DNA from: Stakelama sediminis
GTDB lineage: Bacteria > Pseudomonadota > Alphaproteobacteria > Sphingomonadales > Sphingomonadaceae
Assembly: GCF_014199335.1 (NCBI RefSeq)
Contig: NZ_JACIJI010000001.1
Span: 806,001-870,000, forward strand
Direction of reading: 5' to 3'
DNA: 64,000 nt
The first letter of the stretch is position 1. Each line of letters starts with the position of its first letter. Shown here one piece after another: positions 39,484 through 48,164 of the stretch. The position numbers and the translations under genes are program-made. The notes below the pieces were generated by a model. That model worked only from the letters and a program-made list of their open reading frames with translations. It was not told the origin of the DNA and ran no database searches.

Positions 39484-39538
39484 GTTTCGGTTACGACATT
39501 AATAATCTTGCTCTCGATCAAGTACAGACTAAGGAAAA

Positions 39539-39550
39539 ACCCCTAGGGGT
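39539..39550. promoter_or_regulatory. 12-bp perfect palindrome at the kinase start
   Basis: ACCCCTAGGGGT is a perfect 12-bp dyad whose last bases are the first two of the GTG start at 39549. It lies just after AAGGAAAA and 56 bases beyond the pnp terminator. It could be an operator or a translation-blocking fold; the binding factor is unknown. Confidence 0.4.
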
Positions 39551-40598
39551 GAGAAGAAAGGGGCAGTCGCGGTTCATGCGTACACCGGCACGCTCGCCTG
39601 ATCGCGAGCCATTTCTGGAACGGCTGCCATTGGCGCGCGACCGTCCGTGGATCGCTGCGCTGGTGATGGCTGGACTGGTTGCGTTTGCGCTCTTTCTGCG
39701 GGTTGCGTCTGCCGAAAGTCTCCCCCCCGGCTTTCCCTATGTCACCTTCTTCCCGGCCGTCGTCGTCACCTCATTTCTGTTCGGGGCGCGTTGGGGAAGT
39801 GTGGCCGCCCTGATCTGCGGAATCTTCTCCTGGTATTTCTTCATCCCGCCCGAATTCAGCTTCCGACTGGTTTCAGGCGGCTTTATCGCGCTTGGCTTTT
39901 ATACGTTCGTCGTCGTCACCGATATCGTGATCATCCACTGGATGCAGCGTGCCAATACCAAGCTGGCGAACGAACGCGAACGCAGCCGGGCGCTCGCCGA
40001 AACGCGCCAATTGTTGTTCCGCGAACTGCAACACCGGGTTTCGAACAACCTGCAGGTCGCGGCCGGGTTGCTTGCCATCCAGAAGCGGCAAATCACCGAT
40101 GAACGCGGTCGGCTGGCGCTGGACGAGGCTTCGCGACGCCTGGGCCTGATCGGCCGGATCAGCCGCCAGCTTTACAGCGCCGACGGCGCAACGCGCACGA
40201 TGCAGGAGTTTCTCGAACCGCTTTGCGCCGATGTGCTCGAAGCAAGCGGCCGCAACGGCATTCGCTGCACCGTTCAGGTGGAGCATGACGCCCCGCTTTC
40301 GTCCGATGCCGCTGTCCCGCTGGCGCTGATCGTCGCCGAAGCCATTGCCAACGCCATCGAACATGGGTTCCGCGATCGCGACACCGGCCATATCGAAGTC
40401 ATTCTGGCGCGCGAAGGTGACGAACTGGTGGCGATCGAGGTGCGCGACAACGGTCACGGCCTGCCCCCCGATTTCGATATCGAGGCAAGCGACAGTCTGG
40501 GCCTGAAAATCGCCACCATGCTGGCCGGGCAGTTGAACGGCAATTTCGCGCTGACCGGCGGCAGGGGCACGACCGCGCGGCTGACGCTGCCGGTGTGA
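39549..40598 (+). CDS. membrane sensor histidine kinase, HisKA_2 type
   Basis: A 349-residue kinase: an N-terminal DUF4118-like block of about four membrane helices (PWIAALVMAGLVAFALFLRV ... FVVVTDIVIIHWM), a coiled linker, the phospho-acceptor LLFRELQHRVSNNLQVAAGLL (His162 counted from GTG) and a HATPase domain (AEAIANAIEHGF, VRDNGHGLP, GGRGTTARLTLP). The ELxHRVxNNLQ motif marks the HisKA_2/HWE-like group often linked to the alphaproteobacterial general stress response. No response regulator is adjacent. The start is GTG 39549 or ATG 39576; neither has a perfect ribosome site. Confidence 0.85.
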   Translation: MRRKGQSRFMRTPARSPDREPFLERLPLARDRPWIAALVMAGLVAFALFLRVASAESLPPGFPYVTFFPAVVVTSFLFGARWGSVAALICGIFSWYFFIPPEFSFRLVSGGFIALGFYTFVVVTDIVIIHWMQRANTKLANERERSRALAETRQLLFRELQHRVSNNLQVAAGLLAIQKRQITDERGRLALDEASRRLGLIGRISRQLYSADGATRTMQEFLEPLCADVLEASGRNGIRCTVQVEHDAPLSSDAAVPLALIVAEAIANAIEHGFRDRDTGHIEVILAREGDELVAIEVRDNGHGLPPDFDIEASDSLGLKIATMLAGQLNGNFALTGGRGTTARLTLPV

Positions 40599-40600
40599 TC

Positions 40601-41299
40601 CTATTGGCTTTCGTCCGGGGGATACCAGTTCGGCCCACCCGGCAGATCCTTGCCAGGCGCAAAACGCTGCACAGCCTGATACAGTAGCTTTTTCAGCCGG
40701 TCATAATGCGAACTGCAATTGCCGGCTCCGGACGTGATCTTCGTTCCGCGAATACGCTCGAACGCCACAGGGTTTCCATCAAGGCATATCCCATCCGCAT
40801 CTCCCGCCCACCCATCGGTCAGGATATCGATCCGGTGCATCAGGGCACGGAAATCGCGTGCGGGCATGAAAAAGGCCCGCTGGTGTGTGACAGCCCCGTC
40901 CTGTTGCTTATCGGCCATAACGAAAATGCCGTTCGCCTGTTTCGCATTTGGCTGAGGAAGCCACAGGACGACACCGTATCTGACGCCCCTCAGGGCGGGC
41001 ATGGAAATAAAACGTAGTCCGTTCCCGTGCAGATCGGCCAGCGACGGCATTACGGAAAGCAGGGGCCGCGCTTCTTCACGAAAATACGGGTCATCATTCA
41101 ACGCCCATGGCGAATCGTGCGTCCGGGTTTGTTCGATTAATTTTGCGCGTTCCTGACGGTGGCGATACCACTCCCGCCCCGCCACGACCGTAACCAGAAG
41201 AATTTCTGCCAGTATAAGCGCGGTTGTCACATAGCCGATACGATGAAGCCAGCGCAGCCATCGGGGCCGTCTTCCGACATCGAAACGCATGTCCGGCAT
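40601..41299 (-). CDS. hypothetical single-pass membrane protein
   Basis: A 232-residue protein of no family I recognise. A basic head is followed by one membrane helix (IGYVTTALILAEILLVTVVAG near residue 20), then a soluble domain, probably periplasmic, with KQQDGAVTHQRAFFMPARDFRALMHRIDILTDGWAGDADGI and two Cys (DGICLDG, GNCSSHYD) that could form a disulfide. The start MPDMRFDV at 41299 follows AGGGG; a longer frame is possible. It is tail to tail with the kinase gene, two bases apart. Confidence 0.6.
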   Translation of the reverse strand: MPDMRFDVGRRPRWLRWLHRIGYVTTALILAEILLVTVVAGREWYRHRQERAKLIEQTRTHDSPWALNDDPYFREEARPLLSVMPSLADLHGNGLRFISMPALRGVRYGVVLWLPQPNAKQANGIFVMADKQQDGAVTHQRAFFMPARDFRALMHRIDILTDGWAGDADGICLDGNPVAFERIRGTKITSGAGNCSSHYDRLKKLLYQAVQRFAPGKDLPGGPNWYPPDESQ

Positions 41300-41349
41300 T
41301 CTTCCCCTCTTCGCATCGATACATGGCGAATGGCATCCCGCGCGCGCCC

Positions 41350-42120
41350 TCACTCCCGATAAGACGGGTCGATGCGGTCGAGCTTGCGCAGCAGCGCGGG
41401 CCAGGCCAGCGCTTTCGCCAGCATCGCCTGTCCGGCGGGCGGCGACTGTTCGGCGACCTTGCGATCCACGCCCTGCGGCGGGGTGTTGAGGCCGTCGCGC
41501 CCGGCGGCCAGCATATGTACCTGCGCCTCGCAGGCGCGCTCCAGAAAATAAAGGCGCAGGAAACAGGACGCGACGCTGTCTCCCACCGTCAGCGTACCGT
41601 GGTTGCGCAACAGCATCGCGTGCCGTTCGCCCAGATCGGCGACCAGCCGTTCGCGCTCGTCATGGTCGGTCGCGATGCCTTCATAGTCGTGATAGGCCAG
41701 ATCGTGCTGCGCGATCATCGCCGTCTGGGTGTGCGGCAACAGCCCGCATTCCATCGCCGAGACCGCCTGCCCGTACGGCGTATGCAGGTGCATCACCGCC
41801 TGCGCATCATCGCGCGCCATGTGGATCGCCGAATGGATGGTGAAGCCGGCCGGATTGACCGGACTGTCGCTCGCCCCGACGGGCAACCCCTTGGTATCGA
41901 TCCTGACGAGGCTGGAGGCGGTGATTTCCCCGAACATCTGATTGTACGGGTTGATCAGGAAGTGATGCTCCGGCCCCGGCACCCGCGCCGACAGATGCGT
42001 GAAAATCAGATCGTCCCAGCCATAAAGCGCGACCAGTCGATAGGCCGCTGCCAGATCGACCCGCACCGCCCATTCCGCCTCATCGATTGCCGCCGGGCGC
42101 GTTTCCATCACGGTTGCCAT
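41350..42120 (-). CDS. class II aldolase/adducin family protein
   Basis: A 256-residue class II aldolase-fold protein. The N-terminal AEWAVRVDLAAAYRLVALYGWDDLIFTHLSARVPG, the zinc ligands in VMHLHTPYG and LLRNHGTLTVG, and the ERACEAQVHMLAAG helix fit the family (fuculose-phosphate aldolase and adducin head-like). GGAG lies before MATVMETRP. The substrate is unknown; it is divergent from an epimerase gene, which suggests a shared sugar or hydroxyacid pathway (inference). Confidence 0.85.
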   Translation of the reverse strand: MATVMETRPAAIDEAEWAVRVDLAAAYRLVALYGWDDLIFTHLSARVPGPEHHFLINPYNQMFGEITASSLVRIDTKGLPVGASDSPVNPAGFTIHSAIHMARDDAQAVMHLHTPYGQAVSAMECGLLPHTQTAMIAQHDLAYHDYEGIATDHDERERLVADLGERHAMLLRNHGTLTVGDSVASCFLRLYFLERACEAQVHMLAAGRDGLNTPPQGVDRKVAEQSPPAGQAMLAKALAWPALLRKLDRIDPSYRE

Positions 42121-42219
42121 GCATCGCTCTCCTGTATTTTCGCGCGAGTATAACCCTGTATAGAGACGCTCACAATCGCGGCCCGATGAACGGCGGCCCG
42201 AACACGAAGGGGGAAGGCC

Positions 42220-43179
42220 ATGCGGATATTGCTCACCGGATCGTCGGGCTGGCTGGGCCGGTTTCTCGCTCCAGGGCTGAAAGCGGCGGGCCATGGCGTC
42301 ATCGGGCTGGACATCGCACCGGGCATGCATACCGACCTGGTAGGCTCGGTCGCCGACGCGGACACGGTCGCACGCGCTTTCGCCATGGGCGTCGACGCGG
42401 TGATCCATGCGGGCGCACTGCACAAACCCGACATTGCGCACATGCCCGAACAGGCCTTTATCGACGTTAACGTCACCGGGACGCGCAACCTGCTCGAAGC
42501 GGCGGCAAGGGCCGGGCATAACCGCTTCGTCTTCACCTCCACCACCTCGCTGATGATCAGTCAGGCCATCCGCGACGAGACGAGCGAGGAAGCCGTCTGG
42601 CTGGACGAATCGACCGGGCCGCTGGCCCCGCGTAATATCTATGGCGTGACAAAGCTTGCCGCCGAGGGGCTGTGCCGCCTCTACGCCGCCGATCGAGGGC
42701 TGGCCTGTGTCGTGCTGCGTACCGCGCGTTTCTTTCCCGAAGACGACGACACGCATAGCACTCCGCCGGGCGACAATCTGAAGGCCATCGAGTTTCTTCA
42801 TCGCCGCCTGACGGTGGAGGATGCCGCCGACGCGCATATCGCGGCCCTGGAACGCGCTCCTGAACTCGGTTTCGACACCTTCATCCTGTCGGCTCCCACC
42901 CCGTTTACGCGCAAGGAAGCGGCGCTGTTGAAACGCGATGCCGCAAGCGTGATCGCGCGACATTTCCCCGACGCTCCTGCGCTTTTCGCCAAACGCGGAT
43001 GGACACTGCCTGCAACCATCGGGCGGGTTTATGACGCCGGCCATGCCGAAAAGCGGCTGGGCTTTCGCTGCAAAACGGGCTTTGCCGAAATCCTCGATGC
43101 GTTGCGCGAAGGACGCCGCCTGCCCTTCGTGCACGATCCGTCCTATGTCGCGCCCAAGGACAAAATGCCGCAATCCTGA
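42220..43179 (+). CDS. NAD-dependent epimerase/dehydratase (extended SDR)
   Basis: A 319-residue extended short-chain dehydrogenase. The glycine motif ILLTGSSGWLGRFLAPGL opens it; LDIAPG gives the acidic residue for NAD(H); FTSTTSLM and NIYGVTKLAAEGL carry the Ser and the YxxxK catalytic pair. The C-terminal part is the substrate domain. It probably acts on a nucleotide sugar or related ketone. It is divergent from the class II aldolase across a 99-base gap that should hold both promoters. Confidence 0.85.
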   Translation: MRILLTGSSGWLGRFLAPGLKAAGHGVIGLDIAPGMHTDLVGSVADADTVARAFAMGVDAVIHAGALHKPDIAHMPEQAFIDVNVTGTRNLLEAAARAGHNRFVFTSTTSLMISQAIRDETSEEAVWLDESTGPLAPRNIYGVTKLAAEGLCRLYAADRGLACVVLRTARFFPEDDDTHSTPPGDNLKAIEFLHRRLTVEDAADAHIAALERAPELGFDTFILSAPTPFTRKEAALLKRDAASVIARHFPDAPALFAKRGWTLPATIGRVYDAGHAEKRLGFRCKTGFAEILDALREGRRLPFVHDPSYVAPKDKMPQS

Positions 43180-43191
43180 TCCCGGTCGCGC

Positions 43192-43668
43192 TCAGCGAAT
43201 ACCGTAAAACGTCGCTACCCGGTCGAGCGCGAGGCAGAGCACCAGCTTGCCCGACCGTGCGGGCCAGCCCAGCCCCTTTTCCGCAGTCGGCAATCCTTCG
43301 CCCGCACACACCACACGCCACAGAATATCGCTCAGCCCCGGCCCGGCGGCCTGCGTCGCAGCATCGAAACGGCGTTTTGCGGATAGCTGCGCCAGTGTCG
43401 GATCATCCGCTTGCGCCGGGCCGCGTCGTCCGCGTGCTGCGGGCGCGGCATCCCAGCGCATAGTAACGCTCGGCCCCAGCGAAGCGCGCTCATAATCGCC
43501 GCGCAGCCGCTCGCCCGCCTCGAACTGGCGTGCATCGACATGGCCGCGCGCACGCAGCCAGCTCAGCGGCGATTCGGCCAGATTGACGGTAACGCTGCGC
43601 CCCCGGCGGCCCGCCGCCCGATCCGTGATCCGGCCATCCACCATTGCCCGTTCTGCCAGTGCCCGCAT
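43192..43668 (-). CDS. DUF6456 domain protein
   Basis: A 158-residue protein with the DUF6456 signature: ESPLSWLRARGHVDARQFEAGERLRGDYERA, then SDILWRVVCAGEGLPTAEKGLGWPARSGKLVLCLALDRVA. The domain is known only as conserved in alphaproteobacteria and looks like a helix-turn-helix DNA-binding protein. The start at 43668 follows GGGAGA six bases upstream; 43707 is an alternative. It is head to head with an XRE regulator (91-base gap), a pairing that may reflect shared control. Confidence 0.75.
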   Translation of the reverse strand: MRALAERAMVDGRITDRAAGRRGRSVTVNLAESPLSWLRARGHVDARQFEAGERLRGDYERASLGPSVTMRWDAAPAARGRRGPAQADDPTLAQLSAKRRFDAATQAAGPGLSDILWRVVCAGEGLPTAEKGLGWPARSGKLVLCLALDRVATFYGIR

Positions 43669-43759
43669 CGCTGTTCTCCCATGCCGATTCGCAAAACCTC
43701 TTGCCATGCAGGATCGTTTGTAGGACAGAAGAAACCGATATGGTTCATTGGGGGCTGTC

Positions 43760-44323
43760 ATGATCACCGCTATCCGCGATGTACGCCGTGCGAAGAAACT
43801 GACGCTGGAGGATGTCGCCCAACGCTGCGATCCGCCGACCACCGCGCAGACCATCGGGCGGCTGGAAACCGGCACCCGGACGGTATCCGTCGCCTGGCTC
43901 AACAGGATTGCAGCGGCATTGGGCGTCGATGCAAGCGATCTGGTCAAGCTGCCTGAACGCCCCGACCTGTCGGTCGCCGCAACCCTCGACGGCAGCGGTG
44001 CACAGGCCCCGCGACACAGCGAAACCGTACCGCCGCCTGCGGTCGAACCGGAAATGGTGGCGGTGCGGGTGACCGGCGCGACCGGCGACTATCGTGCGGG
44101 CGATCAGCTATGGTGCCTTCGCCTCGCCCCGGATGCGTTCGGACGGGCGCTTAACCGTGACATATTGGCACCGCGACCGGCGGGACGTTTCGCCTTTGGT
44201 CGCCTGATCGGAGTGGAAGGCAGTCGCCTGCAACTGCTGCCGCCCGGACCGGGCCAGCGTCAGGTGATTATCGCCGAAGCACCGTGGATCGCTGTCGCGG
44301 CACGGCTTGTGCGCGAACTGTAA
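43760..44323 (+). CDS. XRE-family helix-turn-helix regulator
   Basis: A 187-residue protein. The first 65 residues are an HTH_XRE domain (AIRDVRRAKKLTLEDVAQRCDPPTTAQTI with GRLETGTRTVSVAWLNRIAAAL). The rest, VRVTGATGDYRAGDQLWCLRLAPDAFGRALNRDILAP and so on, resembles a degenerate LexA/S24-like sensing region, without the catalytic Ser-Lys pair evident. ATG 43760 has GGGGG five bases upstream. It is divergent from DUF6456 and is followed by tRNA-Val on the other strand. Confidence 0.82.
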   Translation: MITAIRDVRRAKKLTLEDVAQRCDPPTTAQTIGRLETGTRTVSVAWLNRIAAALGVDASDLVKLPERPDLSVAATLDGSGAQAPRHSETVPPPAVEPEMVAVRVTGATGDYRAGDQLWCLRLAPDAFGRALNRDILAPRPAGRFAFGRLIGVEGSRLQLLPPGPGQRQVIIAEAPWIAVAARLVREL

Positions 44324-44341
44324 AAAGACGTTTTGGGAAAA

Positions 44342-44417
44342 TGGTGGGCGGTGACGGGTTCGAACCGCCGACCCTCTCGGTGTAAACGAGATGCTCTACC
44401 AGCTGAGCTAACCGCCC
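44342..44417 (-). tRNA. tRNA-Val(TAC)
   Basis: The minus strand from 44417 folds as a full cloverleaf: acceptor GGGCGGT pairing with ACCGCCC, D arm AGCTC..GAGC, anticodon arm TCTCG-TTTACAC-CGAGA with anticodon TAC, T arm GGCGG-TTCGAAC-CCGTC, and an encoded CCA at 44344-44342. The total is 76 bases. Anticodon TAC reads GUA and other valine codons. Confidence 0.97.
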
Positions 44418-44499
44418 GGACGTGAAGCGCGGCGATAATCGGGTTGCGGCAAAATCGCAAGCGCAGGATTGCCTTACGCCTGCATTTTACGCTCCGACC

Positions 44500-45519
44500 C
44501 TACACCGTAATCAGGCCCGCCCTGCCGATATCCGTCCAGTAACGGTTCATCGCACCACATGCCTCTTCGCTCAGCCCGATATAGACCCGGCGACGGTCCA
44601 GCGGGTCGGCCTGCCGTTCGAACAGCCCTGCTTCGGTCATGCTGGTGATCCATCGCAACGCCGTGGTCGGCGGCACCGCAGCGGCGATACACAGGCTCGA
44701 CACCGACACGCGCGCATGTTCCAGCTTCGCCGCATAGAGGTCGAGCAGCATGTCCCAGGCCGGATCGGCAAACAGCCCCGCATCGAAAACCTGATCGCGC
44801 AAGCGCCGCGCGCGGATCGTCTTGCGTACCGTCGCCGCATCGACCGGCATCGCTCCGGCTGCGGGCGGCGGCGCGCCATAAGCCGGGGCGCGGTCCTTCA
44901 CAACGCCGTTTTGCCCATCTCCACCATCATGCTGCGTCAGCCGGGCGAGCGTTTCCGCGATCCGCGCCACTTCGTCGTTCAGCCGCCGCAACCGGTCCGA
45001 TTCGCTTTCGCGCGTAATGTCGTTGACCGCGAGCGTACCCGATCGCCCGGCCAGCGCCAGCGCCGCCACCAGTTCGCTTCGCCCCGGATTGCACAGCAAC
45101 TGGACATCGGGTCCGAACAATTGCGCGGCCACCGCGTCGATTCGCGTCTCATCGAAGCAGATGACGATCCGCGCCTGCGTTTCTTCCGCCAGGTGCGACG
45201 CCGCCGCGATGGCGCTGTCGAGCAGCGTCGCCGAAACCCGCATCGCGTCGATCAGGATGATATCCGCCGCCGCCTGCATCGCCAGCCGGTCGGCCGCGCC
45301 TTCGAACCGCACCGCCGCCGCCAGCCGCCCCCCGGCCAGCGTCACCGCCTCGCGCGCCTCTGCTTCGCCCGCATCGTCCCCGACGATCGCCACCACCGCG
45401 ACCGCCATGCGCCGCGCATCCGCCGCCCTGTCCCCGTAATTCTGCATAGACGCCCCATAGTTCATGGTCTGTTCCGGCGTCATGCCCGGCATCTCCATAT
45501 CGGACCAGTCAAACTCCAT
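44500..45519 (-). CDS. MarR-like winged-helix regulator with a pseudo-receiver N-terminus
   Basis: A 339-residue two-part protein. Residues ~35-165 look like an alpha/beta receiver-type fold (MAVAVVAIVGDDAG, ADIILIDAMRVS, ARIVICFDET) without a clear phospho-acceptor set. After a linker comes a MarR-type winged helix near the C-terminus (AAKLEHARVSVSSLCIAAAVPPTTALRWI, then MTEAGLFERQADPLDRRRVYIGLS, with the DxRRxxx wing). It probably binds DNA in response to protein or ligand contact. The target is unknown; it stands alone beside the tRNA gene. Confidence 0.75.
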   Translation of the reverse strand: MEFDWSDMEMPGMTPEQTMNYGASMQNYGDRAADARRMAVAVVAIVGDDAGEAEAREAVTLAGGRLAAAVRFEGAADRLAMQAAADIILIDAMRVSATLLDSAIAAASHLAEETQARIVICFDETRIDAVAAQLFGPDVQLLCNPGRSELVAALALAGRSGTLAVNDITRESESDRLRRLNDEVARIAETLARLTQHDGGDGQNGVVKDRAPAYGAPPPAAGAMPVDAATVRKTIRARRLRDQVFDAGLFADPAWDMLLDLYAAKLEHARVSVSSLCIAAAVPPTTALRWITSMTEAGLFERQADPLDRRRVYIGLSEEACGAMNRYWTDIGRAGLITV

Positions 45520-45554
45520 CCATTATGGAGGAGCTTCACGTAAATTGCGGAATT

Positions 45555-46487
45555 TCAGCCCCAGACGGCTTCGATATCCTCCTGCGTATCGCCCAGTAGC
45601 TGCCGGGCGGCATTGGCCAGACCGCAACAGTTCAGCACGAGCCACAAAAGCCCGGCCACTGCGGACAATATCCAAGTCAGGATCATGAAAAAGCTGAAAT
45701 GCGACAGCATCTCCATACGCGCCTGTGAAGCGGCCGACAGTTGTTCGGGGTTGCTCATCCCACGCAACAGGCTGGCCATATAGCCTGCGCCTCCGATCGC
45801 ATTGACCAGTACCATGACGACGATATTGATGATGAAAACGACGATGAAGGCGGCGAGCATCGCCCAGAAATTGCCGCGCGACAGCCGCCATGCCTCGCCG
45901 ATCATGATCCGGCGGCGATAGACGGTCAGCGGAAAGGCAAGCGCGAACCGCACGCCCAGAAATGCCATCAGGACCAGGCTGCCCAGTCCCAACACGATGC
46001 TCAGCACAATCGCCAGCACACCCGGCCCGGCACTGCCGTTCGATCCCAGCCCCATGCCGACGGCACCGACCCCGGCGACCAGCGCGATTACGATCGAGAT
46101 GCCGACCAGCAGAATAACCCACGCAATCCCGAACAGGATCGACAGGCCCAGCAGGCGCAGTTCGTCCATGCCCAGCCGCAAATAGCCGGCCGCCGATTCC
46201 TGCGGGCGCAAGACCGCGCGATAGATCGCGGCACTCAGCACCAGCATGACGATCAACTGCATCAGATACAGACCATAAATCTGCATCATCGCCGCCGCAA
46301 AATTTCCGGACGCAAAGGCATCTGCGCCCGTTCCCATCGCAGCGAAGTCGTTTTGCATTATCGACATCATCGGCAATCCGACCGCAACGGTCAGGATCAG
46401 GTAAACGCCGAACCAGATCGCCAGCGCCTTCGGCTTCGACCGTGCCGTTTCAAAGCCCGCGCCGATCACCGCACCGATATCGAGCAT
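45555..46487 (-). CDS. multi-pass integral membrane protein of unknown function
   Basis: A 310-residue protein with about six membrane helices (LAIWFGVYLILTVAVGLPMM, MQLIVMLVLSAAIYRAVL, LLGLSILFGIAWVILLVGIS, VLAIVLSIVLGLGSLVLMA, AAFIVVFIINIVVMVLVNAI, MILTWILSAVAGLLWLVLN). The RFALAFPLTVYRRRIMIGEAWRLSRGNFWAML stretch recalls the membrane domain of glycerophosphodiester phosphodiesterase-related proteins. No catalytic motif is visible. The start MLDIGAVIG at 46487 follows GGGAG closely. Confidence 0.7.
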   Translation of the reverse strand: MLDIGAVIGAGFETARSKPKALAIWFGVYLILTVAVGLPMMSIMQNDFAAMGTGADAFASGNFAAAMMQIYGLYLMQLIVMLVLSAAIYRAVLRPQESAAGYLRLGMDELRLLGLSILFGIAWVILLVGISIVIALVAGVGAVGMGLGSNGSAGPGVLAIVLSIVLGLGSLVLMAFLGVRFALAFPLTVYRRRIMIGEAWRLSRGNFWAMLAAFIVVFIINIVVMVLVNAIGGAGYMASLLRGMSNPEQLSAASQARMEMLSHFSFFMILTWILSAVAGLLWLVLNCCGLANAARQLLGDTQEDIEAVWG

Positions 46488-46565
46488 ATTCTCCCGCCCC
46501 TTTTTTGCGCCCCGTATCACAACAGACTATCGGTTTTTACGGAGGCGGCAAGGACGGATGCGCGA

Positions 46566-48041
46566 TCAGTCGAGCGCCTTCACAATCTCCTCGACCATCT
46601 TCTTGGCGTCGGACAACAGCATCATGGTATTGTCCTGATAGAAGACCTCGTTATCGACGCCCGCATAGCCGACACCGCCCATCGAGCGTTTGCAGAACAG
46701 CACCGTCTTGGCATTCGCCACATCCAGGATCGGCATGCCGTAGATCGGCGAGGATTTGTCGGTTTTCGCCGCCGGATTGGTGACGTCGTTCGCACCGATG
46801 ACGAAGGCGACATCGGTCTGCGCGAATTCGCTGTTGATGTCCTCCAGCTCGAACACCTCGTCATAGGGCACGTTCGCCTCGGCAAGCAGCACGTTCATAT
46901 GCCCCGGCATCCGTCCCGCGACCGGGTGGATGGCATATTTCACCGTGACGCCCTCTTCCTTCAGCTTGTCGGCCATTTCGCGCAGGACATGCTGCGCCTG
47001 CGCCACCGCCATGCCGTATCCGGGCACGATGATGACCTGTTCGGCCTGCTTCATCAGGAACGCCGCATCCTCCGCCGAACCGCGCTTCCACGGGCGGTCG
47101 ATCTTCTCGCCCCCGCCACCGCCGCCCGCATCCTCCGCGCCGAACCCGCCCGCGATCACTGAAATGAAGCTGCGGTTCATCGCCCGGCACATGATGTAGG
47201 ACAGGATCGCGCCCGACGACCCGACCAGCGCGCCGGTGATGATCATCGCCGTGTTGTGCAGCGTGAAGCCCATCGCCGCCGCCGCCCAGCCCGAATAGCT
47301 GTTGAGCATGCTGACCACGACCGGCATGTCCGCCCCGCCGATCGGGATGATCAGCAGGAAGCCGATGGCAAAGGCCAGCACCGTGATCGTCCAGAATATC
47401 CAGGGCGCCTGATCCTGCGTGAAGTACGCCACCAGCGCGAGAATCGCCGCCAGCACGCCCAGATTGAGGATATGACGGCCGGGCAGCAGGATCGGCTTAC
47501 CCGACATATTGCCGTTCAGCTTGGCAAAGGCGATGATCGAGCCGCTGAACGTGATCGCGCCGATCGCGACGCCCAGCCCCATCTCGATCCGGCTCTGGAC
47601 AAAGATCACGCCCGCCTCGGCAATGCCGAACGCACCGGGATTGAGGAACGCGGCGCCCGCCACCAGCACCGCCGCCAGCCCGACCAGCGAGTGAAAGGCC
47701 GCCACAAGTTGCGGCATAGCCGTCATCTGAATCCGCCGCGCGATGGTCAGGCCGATGGTTGCACCGATGGCAATGGCGACGAGGATTTCGCCTGCTGTAA
47801 CCAGATCGACAAAATCTCCGTGCAACGCAATCGCTGGGCCGTGAGCACCGCTCAAACCGCCAAGCGGCACATGCGTCACCAGCGTCGTGATAATCGCAAT
47901 GCCCATGCCGATCATGCCGAACCGGTTGCCGCGCCGACTGCTTTCCGGGCTGGACAGCCCGCGCAGCGCCAGGATGAAACATATCCCCGCGATCAGATAG
48001 GCCAGCGCCACCCAGGGATTGACCGGTGCTGTATGTTCCAT
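46566..48041 (-). CDS. pntB: NAD(P) transhydrogenase subunit beta
   Basis: A 491-residue PntB: membrane domain II (about nine helices, with GAITFSGSIIAFAKLNGNMSG and GGADMPVVVSMLNSYSGWAAAAMGF) followed by the NADP(H)-binding domain III (VIIVPGYGMAVAQAQHVL, AIHPVAGRMPGHMNVLLAEA, VAFVIGANDVTNPAA). It couples proton entry to hydride transfer from NADH to NADP+. It is the last gene of cox-IV-pntA1-(DUF559)-pntA2-pntB. A repeat fills the gap before it, so the start MEHTAPVNPW at 48041 is used rather than an upstream ATG inside the repeat. Confidence 0.95.
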   Translation of the reverse strand: MEHTAPVNPWVALAYLIAGICFILALRGLSSPESSRRGNRFGMIGMGIAIITTLVTHVPLGGLSGAHGPAIALHGDFVDLVTAGEILVAIAIGATIGLTIARRIQMTAMPQLVAAFHSLVGLAAVLVAGAAFLNPGAFGIAEAGVIFVQSRIEMGLGVAIGAITFSGSIIAFAKLNGNMSGKPILLPGRHILNLGVLAAILALVAYFTQDQAPWIFWTITVLAFAIGFLLIIPIGGADMPVVVSMLNSYSGWAAAAMGFTLHNTAMIITGALVGSSGAILSYIMCRAMNRSFISVIAGGFGAEDAGGGGGGEKIDRPWKRGSAEDAAFLMKQAEQVIIVPGYGMAVAQAQHVLREMADKLKEEGVTVKYAIHPVAGRMPGHMNVLLAEANVPYDEVFELEDINSEFAQTDVAFVIGANDVTNPAAKTDKSSPIYGMPILDVANAKTVLFCKRSMGGVGYAGVDNEVFYQDNTMMLLSDAKKMVEEIVKALD

Positions 48042-48062
48042 TCCGTTCCGCTCCCCTTCAAC

Positions 48063-48163
48063 CGTCATGCCAGCGCAGGCTGGCATCCATGTCCGTTGCG
48101 ATCATGCCGTGTCCGCGTCTTGCGCCGCGACAGCCATGGACCCCGGCCTTCGCCGGGGGGACG
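48063..48163. repeat. CGTCATGCCAGCGCAGGCTGGCAT-type intergenic repeat
   Basis: The left part has hairpin ATGCCAGC-GCAG-GCTGGCAT and the end CGTC; the right part has CATGGACCCCGGC-CTTC-GCCGGGG ending GACG. This is the common alphaproteobacterial intergenic repeat with two hairpins and CGTC/GACG ends. It fills the pntA2-pntB spacer. Confidence 0.8.
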
Positions 48164-48164
48164 C

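Noticed and set aside
36492-39521. 1009-codon open frame antisense to pnp and rpsO
   Set aside because: A long shadow frame from biased codon use; pnp and rpsO are complete on the plus strand.
42121-43173. Long N-terminal extension of the class II aldolase frame
   Set aside because: It runs antisense to the epimerase; a good ribosome site and the family N-terminus place the start at 42120.
43669-43947. N-terminal extension of the DUF6456 frame into the XRE gene
   Set aside because: GGGAGA and the family start support 43668; the extension is antisense to XRE.
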